DNA from: Bradyrhizobium sp. sGM-13
GTDB taxonomy: Bacteria; Pseudomonadota; Alphaproteobacteria; Rhizobiales; Xanthobacteraceae
DNA: 64,000 nucleotides
Reading direction: 5' to 3'
NCBI RefSeq assembly: GCF_018398875.1
Contig: NZ_JAGWDK010000006.1
Location: 62,001-126,000, forward strand
The first letter of the stretch is position 1, and every line of letters starts with the position of its first letter. Positions 21,879 through 31,988 of the stretch are shown here, piece after piece. The position numbers were made by a program, and so were the translations under genes. The notes under the pieces are model-generated. The model was not told the origin of the DNA. It saw nothing but the letters and a program-made list of their open reading frames with translations, and did no database searches.

Positions 21879-22724
21879 CTACCAATCGTAGTCGTCGTAC
21901 ATCCACTCCCTCGGGTATCGAGGCCGCGATCTCGCTTGCGGCGGCGACCGCTCTGGTTTGCGCAAGGTCGGAGCCGGCTGGGCCGGACGCGCTGACGTCT
22001 TGGGCGGGGTCTGCTCGGAGACCTTCGCGAGATCGCGTTTCATCTCTTCCTGGCTCGTCTTCAACTCCCCAATGGCTTTTGCGTTGTCGCTGGCCATTTG
22101 TTGCTGGTTCGCCTTGAGCTGCTCGATGTTTCGCTCCAGGTTCGCGAGATCGCGCGCGATCGTTTGCAGCAACTGAGTCTGGTCGGGAACAGCCGTTGTA
22201 GTTGGCGGCGGGGCGTCTTGTGGTGGTGCAGCCTGAGCCAAGGTTGGTGCTTGCGGTGGTGCTGCTTGCGGTGAGGACGCTTGCGGTGGTGCTGTCTCCG
22301 CGGCGGCCAGTTGAACGGTAGACGGAGCGGGCTGCGCGGGAATTGGTGGAGTTTCCGGCGGCAATGATGGAGATGAAACGGGCTGCGGCGCCCACCAAGC
22401 GACAACCTGCTTGGCTCCGCCGCTATAGGATGCCTGCAAAACCAGCGCAGCGACAATGATGCATGCCGCCAGGGGCAACGCGGCGAGGGTGCGGAGCGCC
22501 AGCGTTCTGGGTGATTGCGGACCAGGTCGCGGCGATGTCGGGTCGGGTCGCGCCGAAGACGGATGCGCGGCATCGCGCTCCATTTTTGCAACCTGTTCAG
22601 TTAAACGTGCGAGCTGCTCATCCGCGCGCTTGATCTGTTCGCGGGCGTGCGCGAGCTTCTCATCGGCGTGCGCGGCCACGGTATCGTGGGGTTCAGTTTC
22701 TTTCGGCGTAGGTGTGGAGTTCAT
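21879..22724 (-). CDS. coiled-coil, single-pass membrane protein with Pro/Ala-rich linker
   Basis: From ATG 22724 (AGGA about 7 bases upstream) the product is 281 residues. Residues about 20-65 form a charged coiled coil (HADEKLAHAREQIKRADEQL), then a membrane helix (ALPLAACIIVAALVLQASY), a long Pro/Ala/Gln linker, a second coiled coil (DLANLERNIEQLKANQQQM) and a basic tail ending WMYDDYDW. This layout is seen in unassigned Bradyrhizobium proteins. A structural envelope role is a guess; no enzyme motif is present. Confidence 0.68.
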   Translation of the reverse strand: MNSTPTPKETEPHDTVAAHADEKLAHAREQIKRADEQLARLTEQVAKMERDAAHPSSARPDPTSPRPGPQSPRTLALRTLAALPLAACIIVAALVLQASYSGGAKQVVAWWAPQPVSSPSLPPETPPIPAQPAPSTVQLAAAETAPPQASSPQAAPPQAPTLAQAAPPQDAPPPTTTAVPDQTQLLQTIARDLANLERNIEQLKANQQQMASDNAKAIGELKTSQEEMKRDLAKVSEQTPPKTSARPAQPAPTLRKPERSPPQARSRPRYPREWMYDDYDW

Positions 22725-22977
22725 TGGCGTTTCCTTTCCGTCCAATGTCATCCGAAGGTGGCCGGTTGAGCATCCGGCAGCGCTCCGTGCAGTTTTGCCC
22801 AAAGAATGGCCGCATGATGGTAGAACATGGGATCACATGGCGCGTCCTGCAATCCGGCGGGCCATTCCCGGCGGCGTAGCAGAACGGTGCCGCGGCTCTC
22901 CTCCTCGGTTCCAATCGAGCCGGCAGGAGGCGCACGCAATTCATGCGGTATAAGTCGCGTATGAACGCGCAGCGAAA

Positions 22978-23925
22978 CTATTTCCCGGTGCGCTTCTTCT
23001 CGATGGTATCCCAGATCTTCCCGGCAACGTCCGGACCGTTGAGACGTTGGATCGCGCGGATGCCGGTCGGACAGGTCACGTTGATCTCGGTGAGGTTGCC
23101 GTCGATCACGTCGATGCCGACGAACAGCAGGCCGCTTTCGCGCAACTGCGGGCCCAGCGTGTCGCAAATCTCGCGCTCGCGCGGGGTAAGGTCGGTCGCC
23201 TGCGCTGCGCCGCCGCGCACCATATTGGAGCGGAGGTCGTCGGGAGCGGGGACGCGGTTGACGGCACCGGCGAACTCGCCGTCGACCAGGATGATGCGCT
23301 TGTCGCCGTGCTTCACCTCGGGGAGGAAGCGCTGGATCACCCAGGGCTCCCTGAAGGTGACGGAAAACATGTCGAACAGCGAGCCGAAATTCATGTCCTG
23401 AGGCATCACGCGAAACACCGCCGCGCCGCCATGGCCGTGCAGCGGCTTCATGACGACCGCGCCATGCTCGTCGCGGAACGAATTGATTTCATCGAGATCG
23501 CGCGAGATCAGCGTCGGCGGCATTAGCTGCGGAAAGTTCAGCACGAACATCTTTTCCGGCGCGTTGCGCACGCTGGCGGGATCGTTGACGACCAGCGTCC
23601 TTGGATGGATTCGTTCCAGCAAATGCGTCGAGGTGATATAGGCGATATCGAACGGCGGCTCCTGCCGCAACAGGATGACGTCGAAGGCTTCGAGCCGCTC
23701 GCGCTTTGGCTCTCCCAGTGTAAAGTGATCGCCGACCTCGTCGCGCACGGTGAGGTGCTGCACCGGCGCCACCAGCTCCTCGCCGCGCAGCGAAAGCTGG
23801 TCCGGCGTAAAATAGGAAAGGCTGTGGCCGCGCTTTTGCGCTTCCAGCATCAGGGCAAAGGTCGAATCGCCGCGGATGTTGATACGCGCGATGGGGTCCA
23901 TCTGGACGGCGACATTCAGTTTCAT
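22978..23925 (-). CDS. gshB: glutathione synthetase
   Basis: ATP-grasp ligase joining gamma-glutamylcysteine and glycine. The 315-residue enzyme starts [20 protein letters not shown], with [15 protein letters not shown], the glycine-rich [14 protein letters not shown], and the C-terminal [13 protein letters not shown], as in bacterial GshB. Length is normal. In the minus-strand order it follows yraN and rsmI, an arrangement common in this group. About 250 bases separate it from the next minus-strand gene; that gap includes a 63-codon open frame (TTG 22939 to 22748) too weak to annotate. Confidence 0.96.
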   Translation of the reverse strand: MKLNVAVQMDPIARINIRGDSTFALMLEAQKRGHSLSYFTPDQLSLRGEELVAPVQHLTVRDEVGDHFTLGEPKRERLEAFDVILLRQEPPFDIAYITSTHLLERIHPRTLVVNDPASVRNAPEKMFVLNFPQLMPPTLISRDLDEINSFRDEHGAVVMKPLHGHGGAAVFRVMPQDMNFGSLFDMFSVTFREPWVIQRFLPEVKHGDKRIILVDGEFAGAVNRVPAPDDLRSNMVRGGAAQATDLTPREREICDTLGPQLRESGLLFVGIDVIDGNLTEINVTCPTGIRAIQRLNGPDVAGKIWDTIEKKRTGK

Positions 23926-23953
23926 GAGTGAGGTCCGGGTCTCTGGGGGGATC

Positions 23954-24367
23954 TTAAACGCTGGCGTCGAATGCCGCTAACAGATGGCGTGGCAGACGCC
24001 GGGGCGCAATCAGGACGGCGTCAAAACGGAGCTCGAATTCGGCATGCTCGGGATGCGCCATCAGCCAGGCTTGGGCGGCATCGATGATGCGGGCCTGCTG
24101 GCGCGGCGTGACGGCATAGGCGGCGTCATCGAGGCTGGCGCGCGCCTTGACCTCGATGAAGGCAATCAAACTGCGCTTCCTCGCCACCAGATCGATCTCG
24201 CCATAGGGGGTGCGGAAGCGCTTTGCGAGAATGCGGTAGCCTTTTGCCATCAGATAGGCCGCGGCGCGGCTTTCGGCGGAAAGCCCGGTGCGAAACGCCG
24301 CAACCCGCTCGGGCGCAGCGAGTTTCGTGGTCGCGTCAGGCGGCGCGGTGCCGTCAGTCTTCGCCAT
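23954..24367 (-). CDS. yraN: YraN/UPF0102 endonuclease-fold protein
   Basis: A 137-residue UPF0102 protein: [21 protein letters not shown] leads to [21 protein letters not shown], which carries the restriction-endonuclease-like Asp and Glu-x-Lys catalytic pattern. Cellular role unknown. The ATG at 24367 lies inside the rsmI 3' end (14-base overlap); a longer frame upstream is the rsmI shadow. rsmI-yraN-gshB is a recognisable cluster. Confidence 0.9.
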   Translation of the reverse strand: MAKTDGTAPPDATTKLAAPERVAAFRTGLSAESRAAAYLMAKGYRILAKRFRTPYGEIDLVARKRSLIAFIEVKARASLDDAAYAVTPRQQARIIDAAQAWLMAHPEHAEFELRFDAVLIAPRRLPRHLLAAFDASV

Positions 24368-25307
24368 CGTCGCCCCTGACTTCTTTGGCGAGCTCCAGCG
24401 CGCGGGCATAGACTTCGCGGCGCGGCCGCCCCGAAAGCTCGACGGCGTGCGCCACGCTGTCCTTGACGCTTTCGCGCGCCAGCGACGATCGCAGCAGGTC
24501 GTCGAGGTCATGCTGGGTCATGACGTCGGCGTCCTTGCGCGGCGGGCCGACCACGAGCACGAACTCGCCGCGGGTTTCCAGCGTGGCGGCCGTCCTTGCC
24601 AGCTCGGCGATGGGGGCGCGCTTGATGTCCTCGTGCAGCTTTGTGAGTTCGCGGCAGATCGCGGCGTCGCGCCCGGCCATGATCTCGGCGAGGTCGGCGA
24701 GCGTTTCCTGCACGCGGTTGCCGGATTCGAACATCACCAGCGTGGCATCGATCCTTGCCAATTCGGCCAGCCGCGTCCGCCGCGAGACTTGCCGGGCCGG
24801 CAAAAATCCCTCGAAGTAAAACCGGTCGGTCGGGAGTGCTGCGACCGAAAGCGCCGTCAGCACCGAGGACGGACCGGGCACCGCGATCACGGCATGGCCG
24901 GAGGCAGAGACCTCGCGCACCAGCTTGAAGCCGGGGTCGGAGATTAGGGGCGTGCCGGCGTCCGACACCAGCGCGATCGAAGCGCCCTGCGCCAGCCGCT
25001 CCAGGATTTTCGGCCGCGCCATCGCCGCGTTGTGCTCGTGGTATGGCTTGAGTTCCGCCGAAATCGCATAGCGCTCGATCAGGCGGCGGGTGATGCGGGT
25101 GTCCTCGCAGGCGATGATGTCGACGCCAGCCAAGGTCTCCAGCGCGCGCAAAGTGATGTCGCCGAGATTGCCGATCGGGGTTGCCACCAGATAGAGGCCG
25201 GGAACCGGCTTCGGGGCATTCAGAAGGTGGCCGCCAATCAAAAATGTTCTGTTGGCCGAACCCGGTTCGGTATCGGAGCCGTAGCTTGAACTGGGTTTGG
25301 CGCGCAT
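24354..25307 (-). CDS. rsmI: 16S rRNA (cytidine(1402)-2'-O)-methyltransferase
   Basis: SAM-dependent enzyme methylating C1402 in the ribosomal decoding centre. A tetrapyrrole-methylase fold is evident: [15 protein letters not shown] at the start of the domain, [26 protein letters not shown] and [13 protein letters not shown]. 317 residues including a poorly conserved N-terminal leader (about 35 residues), so the true start could be further in. Overlaps yraN and diverges from the LpoA-like gene. Confidence 0.94.
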   Translation of the reverse strand: MRAKPSSSYGSDTEPGSANRTFLIGGHLLNAPKPVPGLYLVATPIGNLGDITLRALETLAGVDIIACEDTRITRRLIERYAISAELKPYHEHNAAMARPKILERLAQGASIALVSDAGTPLISDPGFKLVREVSASGHAVIAVPGPSSVLTALSVAALPTDRFYFEGFLPARQVSRRTRLAELARIDATLVMFESGNRVQETLADLAEIMAGRDAAICRELTKLHEDIKRAPIAELARTAATLETRGEFVLVVGPPRKDADVMTQHDLDDLLRSSLARESVKDSVAHAVELSGRPRREVYARALELAKEVRGDDGED

Positions 25308-25536
25308 GACGGCAATCTAGAGGGGTCTTGGGGCAAGCGCCATATCTGGCGGGATGGCGGCAAGGGTGGAGTTCCCTGCGGGAAGACAATGCGCGGCGGG
25401 GTGTTAATCCTTTTGTTTTGGTTAACTAATCCTCGACAATATGCAGAATCCCAATTGGGTTCAGTAGCGGTTCAGGTGCCTCGGCCCAGAAGGCCGGAAT
25501 CCTGGCCGACGGCGGTCGGTCAAGAGAAGAGACAGA

Positions 25537-26751
25537 ATGGAAGGCCCGTTCAATCGCAAGCTTGGATCCCCGGACTCGCGGCCGTCAGGCCCGACCCGGC
25601 GGACGGCGGTCGGACTTATTCTAGGAGCGCCGCTGCTCGGTGCCTGCTCCGGCGGCGGTCAGATTTCCAACCCGTTCGGCCCGTCCGCGCCCGAGGGGCC
25701 CCCAGGCCCGCAGCAACAGCCGCTTGCGGTCGGCACCGGGCAGGTCAAGGTCGGCCTGATCCTGCCGCTTTCGGCCGCCGGCAATGCCGGCGTCGCCGCG
25801 CAATCGATGAAGAACGCGGCCGAGATGGCGCTGGCGGAATTCCAGAATCCGAACATCCAGCTTCTGATCAAGGACGACGGCGGCAGTCCGCAGGGCGCCC
25901 AGCAGGTCACCCAGGAGGCGCTCGGCGAAGGCGTGGAAATCGTTCTGGGCCCGCTGTTTGCGGCCTCGGTGCCGGCGACCGCGCAACTGACGCGCGCGCG
26001 CAACGTTCCAGTGATCGCGTTCTCGACCGATTCCAGCGTCGCCGGACGCGGGGTTTATCTGCTGAGCTTCCTGCCCGAATCAGACGTCAACCGGATCGTC
26101 GATTATTCCGCCGGCATCGGAAAGCGATCGTTTGCGGCGCTGTTGCCCGACAATGCCTATGGCAATGTGGTGGAAGCGGCGTTCAAGCAGGCGGTCGGCC
26201 GCAAAGGCCGTCTCGTCGCCTTCGAGAAATACACCGCCGATCGGGCCGGGGCAGCGCGGACGGTGGCGCAATCGCTCGGCTCGGCTGACGCACTGTTCAT
26301 CGCCGACGACGGCGAATCCGTCGTGGCCGCGGCGGATGCCCTGACCGCGGCGGGCGCGAATTTGCGCAACATCCAGTTGCTCGGCACCGGGCTCTGGGAC
26401 AATCCGCGAGTCTATGCCAGCGGGACGCTGCAGGGCGGGCTTTATGCGGCGCCGGATCCGTCGGGCTTCCGCGCCTTCTCCGGCCGGTACCGCGCCAAGT
26501 ACGGCACGGACCCCGTGCGCACCGCAACGCTCGCTTACGATGCAGTCGCGCTGGTTGCTGCGCTGTCGAAGCAGCAGGGCGGCCAGCGCTTTGCGCCGGA
26601 GACGCTGACCAACCCGTCCGGCTTCGCCGGCATCGACGGGCTGTTCCGATTCCGCTCCGACGGCACCAACGAGCGCGGACTTGCGGTGATGAAGGTCGCA
26701 AGCGGCGGCAGCGCGCCGGTTGCCGGATCGCCGAAGAGTTTTGGGGCGTGA
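25537..26751 (+). CDS. LpoA-like periplasmic-binding-fold lipoprotein (penicillin-binding protein activator)
   Basis: A 404-residue exported protein. RRTAVGLILGAPLLGAC is a lipoprotein signal with lipidation at Cys37, preceded by a twin arginine. The mature part is a type 1 periplasmic-binding fold of the Leu/Ile/Val-binding class (VGLILPLSAAGNAG; EIVLGPLFAASVPATAQL; GLYAAPDPSGFRAF). Proteins of this type are annotated as penicillin-binding protein activators by similarity to LpoA; a solute-binding role is the alternative. It diverges from rsmI and converges with hemW. Confidence 0.84.
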   Translation: MEGPFNRKLGSPDSRPSGPTRRTAVGLILGAPLLGACSGGGQISNPFGPSAPEGPPGPQQQPLAVGTGQVKVGLILPLSAAGNAGVAAQSMKNAAEMALAEFQNPNIQLLIKDDGGSPQGAQQVTQEALGEGVEIVLGPLFAASVPATAQLTRARNVPVIAFSTDSSVAGRGVYLLSFLPESDVNRIVDYSAGIGKRSFAALLPDNAYGNVVEAAFKQAVGRKGRLVAFEKYTADRAGAARTVAQSLGSADALFIADDGESVVAAADALTAAGANLRNIQLLGTGLWDNPRVYASGTLQGGLYAAPDPSGFRAFSGRYRAKYGTDPVRTATLAYDAVALVAALSKQQGGQRFAPETLTNPSGFAGIDGLFRFRSDGTNERGLAVMKVASGGSAPVAGSPKSFGA

Positions 26752-26756
26752 TCTTT

Positions 26757-26785
26757 CGTCACCCCTGCGTTCCGCAGGAACGACG
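26757..26785. terminator. hairpin between convergent LpoA-like gene and hemW
   Basis: CCTGCG-TTC-CGCAGG at 26764-26778 forms a tight stem, flanked by CGTC on the left and CGACGG on the right; it resembles a truncated copy of the 15428-15545 repeat arm. The only sequence between two convergent genes, so probably a bidirectional terminator. Confidence 0.5.
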
Positions 26786-26789
26786 GCTG

Positions 26790-27959
26790 TTACGCAGCGA
26801 GATCCGCCACCACCGCGTCGAGCACCGGAAAACCGTCCTTCGTCACGCGCAATCTTCCGTCGGAGTCGACGGATATCGCGCCTTCGTTGCGCAAGATGGC
26901 GATCCGGTTCGGATCGAGCGCGCGGCCGGATAGCGCCGCATAACGGCGTGGGTCGATGCCTTCGGCGAGCCGCAAGCCCATCAGCAAGAATTCGTCGGCG
27001 CGTTCTTCGCTGTTGAGGTGGTCGTCGGTGACGACGCCGTGGCCGTTGGCCTCGACGCGCATCAGCCAGGCCTCCGGGCGCTTCTCAGTCGCGGTGGCGT
27101 GTCGCGCGCCGTCGATGTCGAGACGGCCATGTGCGCCGGGGCCGATGCCGGCATATTCCTCGCCGCGCCAATAGACGAGATTGTGCTGGCACTCCGCGCC
27201 TTCGCGCGCGTGATTGGAAATCTCATAGGCCGGCAAGCCATGGTGCGCGCAGACCTCCTGCGTTACGTCGTACAGCGCACGCGCCACCGCCTCGTCCGGC
27301 GTCTTGAGTTTGCCCGCGGCGTGAAGGCCGAAGAACGGCGTGCCTTCCTCGATGGTGAGTTGGTAGAGCGAGAGGTGCTCGGCGGCTTCGGAAATCGCGA
27401 GCTTCAGTTCATCCGCCCACATCCGCGGCGTCTGGTCGGGGCGGGCGTAGATCAGGTCGAATGAATAGCGATCGAACGCGGTGCGGGCGATTGCGACCGC
27501 GTCGAGCGCCTCGCGCGCAGTATGCAGCCGTCCGAGCGCTTTCAGCGAGGCGTCGTCGAGCGCCTGCACGCCGAGCGAGACGCGGTTGACGCCGGCTGCG
27601 CGATAGCCGCGAAACCGCGTCGCTTCTACGCTGGTCGGATTGGCTTCGAGCGTGACCTCGACATTGCCGGCGACGCGCCAATGCTTTCCGATCGCATCCA
27701 AAATCGCGCCGACGGTCTGCGGCTGCATCAAGGACGGCGTGCCGCCGCCGAGAAAGATCGATGTGACGGTCCGCCCTGGTGCGCGCGCCGCCGTGGTTTC
27801 GATCTCACGCGCAAACGCGCGCGCAAAACGTTTCTCGTCGATCGGTGCGTGGCGGACGTGGCTGTTGAAATCGCAATAGGGGCATTTCGACAGGCAGAAC
27901 GGCCAGTGCACGTAGACGCCGAAGGCATCTTTGGGGCGGGGTCGCTCGCGACTAGCCAA
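26790..27959 (-). CDS. hemW: radical SAM haem chaperone HemW (coproporphyrinogen oxidase-like)
   Basis: A 389-residue radical SAM protein. [20 protein letters not shown] has the CxxxCxxC iron-sulphur site; [11 protein letters not shown] and VTLEANPTS follow as in the HemN/HemW family. HemW lacks the extra N-terminal cysteine of true oxygen-independent coproporphyrinogen oxidase and is thought to bind and deliver haem. Overlaps the 3' end of rdgB by eight bases on the same strand, and rdgB-hemW pairing is usual. Confidence 0.92.
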   Translation of the reverse strand: MASRERPRPKDAFGVYVHWPFCLSKCPYCDFNSHVRHAPIDEKRFARAFAREIETTAARAPGRTVTSIFLGGGTPSLMQPQTVGAILDAIGKHWRVAGNVEVTLEANPTSVEATRFRGYRAAGVNRVSLGVQALDDASLKALGRLHTAREALDAVAIARTAFDRYSFDLIYARPDQTPRMWADELKLAISEAAEHLSLYQLTIEEGTPFFGLHAAGKLKTPDEAVARALYDVTQEVCAHHGLPAYEISNHAREGAECQHNLVYWRGEEYAGIGPGAHGRLDIDGARHATATEKRPEAWLMRVEANGHGVVTDDHLNSEERADEFLLMGLRLAEGIDPRRYAALSGRALDPNRIAILRNEGAISVDSDGRLRVTKDGFPVLDAVVADLAA

Positions 27960-28581
27960 GGCAGATCTCCGCCAGTTTCACGAAGGCCCGTGCCCGGTGC
28001 GACAGGCCAAGCCCGAGCGGCGGCAGGCCGTGCTTTTCGATGGAAGTCATCTCGCCAAAGGTCCGCGTGTGCCCGTCGGGCAGGAATACCGGATCATAGC
28101 CAAAACCGGCGGTGCCGCGCGGCGGCCAGACCAAGGTTCCATCGGTGCGGGCCTCGACCTCCTCGAGATGGCCATCGGGCCAGGCGACGCACAGGGCCGA
28201 GACGAAATGCGCACTTCGCTTGTCCGGCGTGGTCGCGCCGCGCTCCTGCAACAGGCGCTCGATCCTGGTCATCGCCGCCAGGAAATCCTTGCCATTGCCG
28301 GCCCAGCGCGCCGAATAGATTCCGGGCGCGCCGTCGAGCGCATCGACGAGGAGGCCGGAATCATCGGCAAAGGCTGGCAACTGCGCGGCTTTCGCCGCCG
28401 CGATCGCCTTGATCGCGGCATTGGCCCGAAACGTCTGGCCGGTTTCCTCGGGCTCGCCGAGACCCAGCTCGCCTGCGGAAATCGCCTCGATGCCGTGCGG
28501 CGCGAGCAATTCCTGCATCTCGGCGAGCTTGCCGGGATTGTGGGTCGCGATCACGAGCCGGCCGGTGATTCGACGGTGCAT
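27952..28581 (-). CDS. rdgB: non-canonical purine NTP pyrophosphatase RdgB/HAM1
   Basis: Removes dITP, XTP and similar nucleotides from the pool. The 209-residue protein has [17 protein letters not shown] near the N-terminus, [16 protein letters not shown] and [10 protein letters not shown], all family hallmarks. It follows rph by 11 bases and overlaps hemW, forming a minus-strand operon rph-rdgB-hemW. Confidence 0.95.
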   Translation of the reverse strand: MHRRITGRLVIATHNPGKLAEMQELLAPHGIEAISAGELGLGEPEETGQTFRANAAIKAIAAAKAAQLPAFADDSGLLVDALDGAPGIYSARWAGNGKDFLAAMTRIERLLQERGATTPDKRSAHFVSALCVAWPDGHLEEVEARTDGTLVWPPRGTAGFGYDPVFLPDGHTRTFGEMTSIEKHGLPPLGLGLSHRARAFVKLAEICLG

Positions 28582-28592
28582 GTACGATCAGA

Positions 28593-29306
28593 CTACGCCA
28601 AAGCCAGCTTCTGCAAGTCCACCAGACGCGCGACACCCCTGCGCGCCAGTTCCATCAGCGCCAGGAACTCGTCTTGTGAAAACGGTGTCTTCTCGGCGGT
28701 GCCCTGCACCTCGATGATGCGGCCGTCGCCGGTCATGACGAAATTGGCATCGGTCTCGGCCTCGGAATCCTCGGCATAATCGAGGTCGAGCACCGGTGTG
28801 CCCTGATAGATGCCGCAGGAGATCGCGGCGACATTGTCGCGCAGCACGTTGGCTTTCAGCATGTTGCGGTTCTTCATCCAACCGATGCAGTCGGCTAGCG
28901 CCACCCAGGCGCCGGTGATCGAGGCCGTGCGGGTGCCGCCATCGGCCTGGATCACATCGCAATCGACCGTAATCTGGCGCTCGCCGAGCGCTTCGAGATC
29001 GACGGCTGCGCGCAAGGAGCGGCCGATCAGCCGCTGGATTTCGACGGTGCGGCCGCCCTGCTTGCCGGCCGCGGCCTCGCGGCGGGTACGCTCCAAGGTG
29101 GCGCGCGGCAGCATGCCGTATTCGGCGGTGACCCAGCCGCGGCCCTGGCCCTTCAACCAGGGCGGCAGCCGTTCTTCCAGGGTGGCCGTGACCAGCACTT
29201 GGGTGTCGCCGAACTTCACCATGCAGGAACCTTCGGCATATTTGACCACGCCGCGTTCCAGCGACACGGGGCGCAACTGATCGGGCGCACGGCGGCTCGG
29301 CCGCAT
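28593..29306 (-). CDS. rph: ribonuclease PH
   Basis: Phosphorolytic 3'-5' exoribonuclease that trims tRNA 3' ends. From the ATG at 29306 ([19 protein letters not shown]) it is 237 residues, with [30 protein letters not shown] and the catalytic [14 protein letters not shown]. An ATG five codons upstream is less likely. It diverges from hrcA across about 155 bases in which I saw no CIRCE element. Confidence 0.95.
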   Translation of the reverse strand: MRPSRRAPDQLRPVSLERGVVKYAEGSCMVKFGDTQVLVTATLEERLPPWLKGQGRGWVTAEYGMLPRATLERTRREAAAGKQGGRTVEIQRLIGRSLRAAVDLEALGERQITVDCDVIQADGGTRTASITGAWVALADCIGWMKNRNMLKANVLRDNVAAISCGIYQGTPVLDLDYAEDSEAETDANFVMTGDGRIIEVQGTAEKTPFSQDEFLALMELARRGVARLVDLQKLALA

Positions 29307-29461
29307 GGGGAATCCTTCCAAAAATCGAGCGAAAATTCGTTCGCGGTGCTTGTAGGAGGGGGAGCGGGCAGCGGCAAGGGTTTTTGCCTTGTTTCGGGGT
29401 AGAGCGGACGCTTGTCATCGGCCCACCGGATCGACAAATTAGGGGTATCAGGGAGTTAACA

Positions 29462-30550
29462 GTGGCCCACCACGATCCGATTGGCCTGATCGCGCCGCAT
29501 GCGGGGCTCGCCCAGCTCAACGAACGCTCGCGCGATATTTTTCGTCAAATCGTCGAGAGCTATCTCGCGACCGGCGAACCCGTCGGTTCGCGCAATGTAT
29601 CCCGCTTGATCGCAGTGCCGCTGTCGCCGGCTTCCGTCCGCAATGTGATGTCGGACCTCGAAGCGCTCGGCCTGATCTACGCGCCGCATACCTCCGCCGG
29701 CCGCCTGCCCACCGAACTCGGCCTGCGCTTCTTCGTCGATGCCCTGATGCAAGTCGGCGACCTCACCGAACCCGAACGGGAATCGATCCAGAACCAGCTT
29801 GCCTCCGTCGGCCGGGCGCAATCGGTCGAGGCCGCGCTCGGCGAGGCGCTGACGCGGCTGTCCGGCCTGACGCGTGCGGCCGCGGTTGTGCTGACCGCCA
29901 AATCCAATTCACGGCTAAAGCACATCGAATTCGTGCGGCTGGAGCCGGAGCGCGCGCTGGTGGTGCTGGTCGGCGAAGATGGCCAGGTCGAAAACCGCGT
30001 GCTGACGCTGCCGCCCGGCGTACCTTCCTCGGCGCTGACTGAGGCGAGCAATTTTCTCAATGCGCGGATTCGCGGCCGTACGCTCGCCGAAGCGCGGCTC
30101 GAACTCGAAACCGCGATGGCGCAGAGCCGCATCGAGCTCGACCAACTGACGCAGAAAGTGATCGAGGCGGGCATTGCGAGCTGGTCGGGCGGCGAAAACG
30201 AAGACCGGCAGTTGATCGTGCGCGGCCACGCCAACCTGCTGGAAGATTTGCACGCGCTGGAAGATCTCGAACGCGTCAAGTCGCTGTTCGACGATCTCGA
30301 GACCAAGCGAGGCGTGATCGACCTGTTGGGCCGGGCCGAGCGCGCCGAAGGCGTGCGGATCTTCATCGGATCGGAGAACAAGCTGTTCTCGCTGTCCGGT
30401 TCCTCCACCATCATCGCCCCCTATGGCGACGCGTCGGGCCGTATCGTCGGCGTTCTCGGCGTGATCGGGCCGACAAGGCTGAACTATGCGCGGGTGATTC
30501 CGACGGTGGATTACGCCGCCCGCATTGTTAGCCGGATGCTGGGCGGCTAG
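29462..30550 (+). CDS. hrcA: heat-inducible transcription repressor HrcA
   Basis: Repressor of the groESL class of heat-shock genes through the CIRCE operator. The 362-residue protein has an N-terminal winged helix ([51 protein letters not shown]) and a C-terminal dimer/GAF-like region ending [19 protein letters not shown] ([12 protein letters not shown]). GTG 29462 follows GGGAG at a normal distance and gives the usual N-terminus. The CIRCE site it would bind is not seen in this window. It precedes grpE, separated by a repeat. Confidence 0.95.
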   Translation: MAHHDPIGLIAPHAGLAQLNERSRDIFRQIVESYLATGEPVGSRNVSRLIAVPLSPASVRNVMSDLEALGLIYAPHTSAGRLPTELGLRFFVDALMQVGDLTEPERESIQNQLASVGRAQSVEAALGEALTRLSGLTRAAAVVLTAKSNSRLKHIEFVRLEPERALVVLVGEDGQVENRVLTLPPGVPSSALTEASNFLNARIRGRTLAEARLELETAMAQSRIELDQLTQKVIEAGIASWSGGENEDRQLIVRGHANLLEDLHALEDLERVKSLFDDLETKRGVIDLLGRAERAEGVRIFIGSENKLFSLSGSSTIIAPYGDASGRIVGVLGVIGPTRLNYARVIPTVDYAARIVSRMLGG

Positions 30551-30579
30551 TCCGCCACGAATCGACCCCGATCAGGACT

Positions 30580-30637
30580 TTGTCGTTTTGACGCGTTTTC
30601 TTCACGCGAACCGGTGCCCACTTCGCTCGATAACGCT
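30580..30637 (-). repeat. Bradyrhizobium-type palindromic interspersed repeat, copy 2
   Basis: Contains TTTTGACGCGTTTTCTTCAC and GCGAACCGGTGCCCACTTCG, the reverse complement of copy 1 at 7421-7505 with few changes. It sits between hrcA and grpE, so it may separate the two transcripts. Confidence 0.7.
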
Positions 30638-30727
30638 ATGGACCGCTTGATTTTCGGCCCCTAAAGCACGATATCCCGCTCAGCAAATCCCCATCCAACC
30701 AGAACCGTTTTTTGAGAAGGCAGTCTT

Positions 30728-31342
30728 ATGACCGATCCCAACCGGCCGAGTGACGACGGGGCACAACCCGCCAACCAGACCGGCGAGCCCGTGGTCTCAA
30801 AACCTTACATCATGCCCGACGATCCCGAGGAAGGATCGACCGAGGCGTTGACCAAGGAAGCAGCGGAAGCGCGCGACAAGATGCTGCGCACGCTGGCGGA
30901 GATGGAAAACCTGCGCAAGCGCACCGCCAAGGAAGTCGCCGACGCGCGCGCCTACGGCATCACCGGCTTTGCCCGCGACATTCTCGAAATCGCCGACAAT
31001 CTGCAGCGCGCGCTCGATGCCATGCCGGCCGAGACCAAGGCCAGCGCCGATCCGGCGCTGAAGGCTTTCATCGAAGGCGTCGAGCTGACCGAGCGCTCGC
31101 TGCTCAACACGCTGGAGAAGAACGGCGTCAAGAAATTCGATCCGTCGGGCGAGAAGTTCGATCCCAATTTCCAGCAGGCGATGTACGAAGTGCCCGACCC
31201 GTCCGTTCCGGCTGGGACAGTGGTTCAGGTCGTGCAGGCCGGCTTCATGATCGGCGAGCGCGTGCTGCGCCCGGCACTGGTCGGCGTGTCGAAGGGCGGC
31301 GCCAAGGCCGCGCCGGCGGCGGCTCCTTCAGAGCAGAGCTAA
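30728..31342 (+). CDS. grpE: nucleotide exchange factor GrpE
   Basis: Releases ADP from DnaK. The 204-residue protein has a disordered acidic N-terminus, the long dimerising helix ([33 protein letters not shown]) and the beta wing with [47 protein letters not shown]. Normal length. It lies between hrcA and, 3.9 kb further on, dnaK, with an unrelated minus-strand block between. Confidence 0.96.
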   Translation: MTDPNRPSDDGAQPANQTGEPVVSKPYIMPDDPEEGSTEALTKEAAEARDKMLRTLAEMENLRKRTAKEVADARAYGITGFARDILEIADNLQRALDAMPAETKASADPALKAFIEGVELTERSLLNTLEKNGVKKFDPSGEKFDPNFQQAMYEVPDPSVPAGTVVQVVQAGFMIGERVLRPALVGVSKGGAKAAPAAAPSEQS

Positions 31343-31347
31343 AATCT

Positions 31348-31427
31348 CGTGTCCCTGACGCGGTGCAGCCTAGGCGATGCGAAGCATCGTCCGGTAACGC
31401 TGCTCCGCAGAGCCGGGACCTAACACA
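31348..31427. repeat. palindromic interspersed repeat downstream of grpE
   Basis: GTGTCCCTGACGCGGTGCAG on the left and GCAGAGCCGGGACC on the right flank an inner hairpin CGATGC-GAA-GCATCG at 31375-31389. It fills most of the gap between the convergent grpE and VOC genes and probably stops both transcripts. A third repeat family in this window, again of a type I associate with Bradyrhizobium. Confidence 0.55.
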
Positions 31428-31480
31428 GCAATTCGCACCGTGTCGCAATATCACTTGCGTGAACGAGTGTCGGCTTACAC

Positions 31481-31915
31481 TTACAGCGGCTTCTCGTCCG
31501 CCGTCGGCCGGTAGGTGCCAAAGCTCCAGAGATTGCCTTCCGGGTCGCGGCACGCGAAGTCGCGGCTGCCATAGTCGGTATCGCGCAGTTCCATTTCGAT
31601 CTTGCCGCCGGCGGCCTTCACTTTGGCATACAGCGCGTCGGGATTGTCGACCGCGACATAGAGCGCGTCGGTGCGGCGGCCGCCGATATCACCGACGAGT
31701 TTGCCATATTCATCGTCGCGGCTCTGGCCGAGCATTAGGAGCGAGGGTCCGTAGGCAAGCTCGGCATGTTGAACCGCGCCACCGTCGCGGTAGACGACGC
31801 GCTCGGTGAAGCCGACGACCTCCTTGAGCCAGCGGATCATTGCTTCAGCATCCCGGCAGCGCATCGTCGGATAAAGGCGCGGCGCTTCGCTTTTGCTTGG
31901 ACTGGTCACGGGCAA
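31481..31915 (-). CDS. VOC-family (glyoxalase/bleomycin-resistance-like) protein
   Basis: A 144-residue vicinal-oxygen-chelate protein with a single paired betaalphabetabetabeta domain: MRCRDAEAMIRWLKEVVGF, ELAYGPSLLMLGQS, VDNPDALYAKVKAAGG and FACRDPEGNLWSFGTY. His in VQHAEL and Glu in the last motif region are possible metal ligands. Substrate unknown. It lies 73 bases downstream of an AraC-type regulator on the same strand and is probably its target or partner. Confidence 0.82.
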   Translation of the reverse strand: MPVTSPSKSEAPRLYPTMRCRDAEAMIRWLKEVVGFTERVVYRDGGAVQHAELAYGPSLLMLGQSRDDEYGKLVGDIGGRRTDALYVAVDNPDALYAKVKAAGGKIEMELRDTDYGSRDFACRDPEGNLWSFGTYRPTADEKPL

Positions 31916-31988
31916 CTCCTCGCATTGCGTTACCTTACTAATATCGCGAGGCGAGGGCGGTCGGCTTGAAGATTTGTTACCTGACCGG

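Noticed and set aside
22748..22939. 63-codon minus-strand frame between gshB and the coiled-coil gene
   Set aside because: Codon use is passable, but it needs a TTG start, has no ribosome site and no family resemblance.
29307..29461. Search for a CIRCE operator near hrcA
   Set aside because: No TTAGCACTC-N9-GAGTGCTAA was seen here or before grpE, dnaK or dnaJ.
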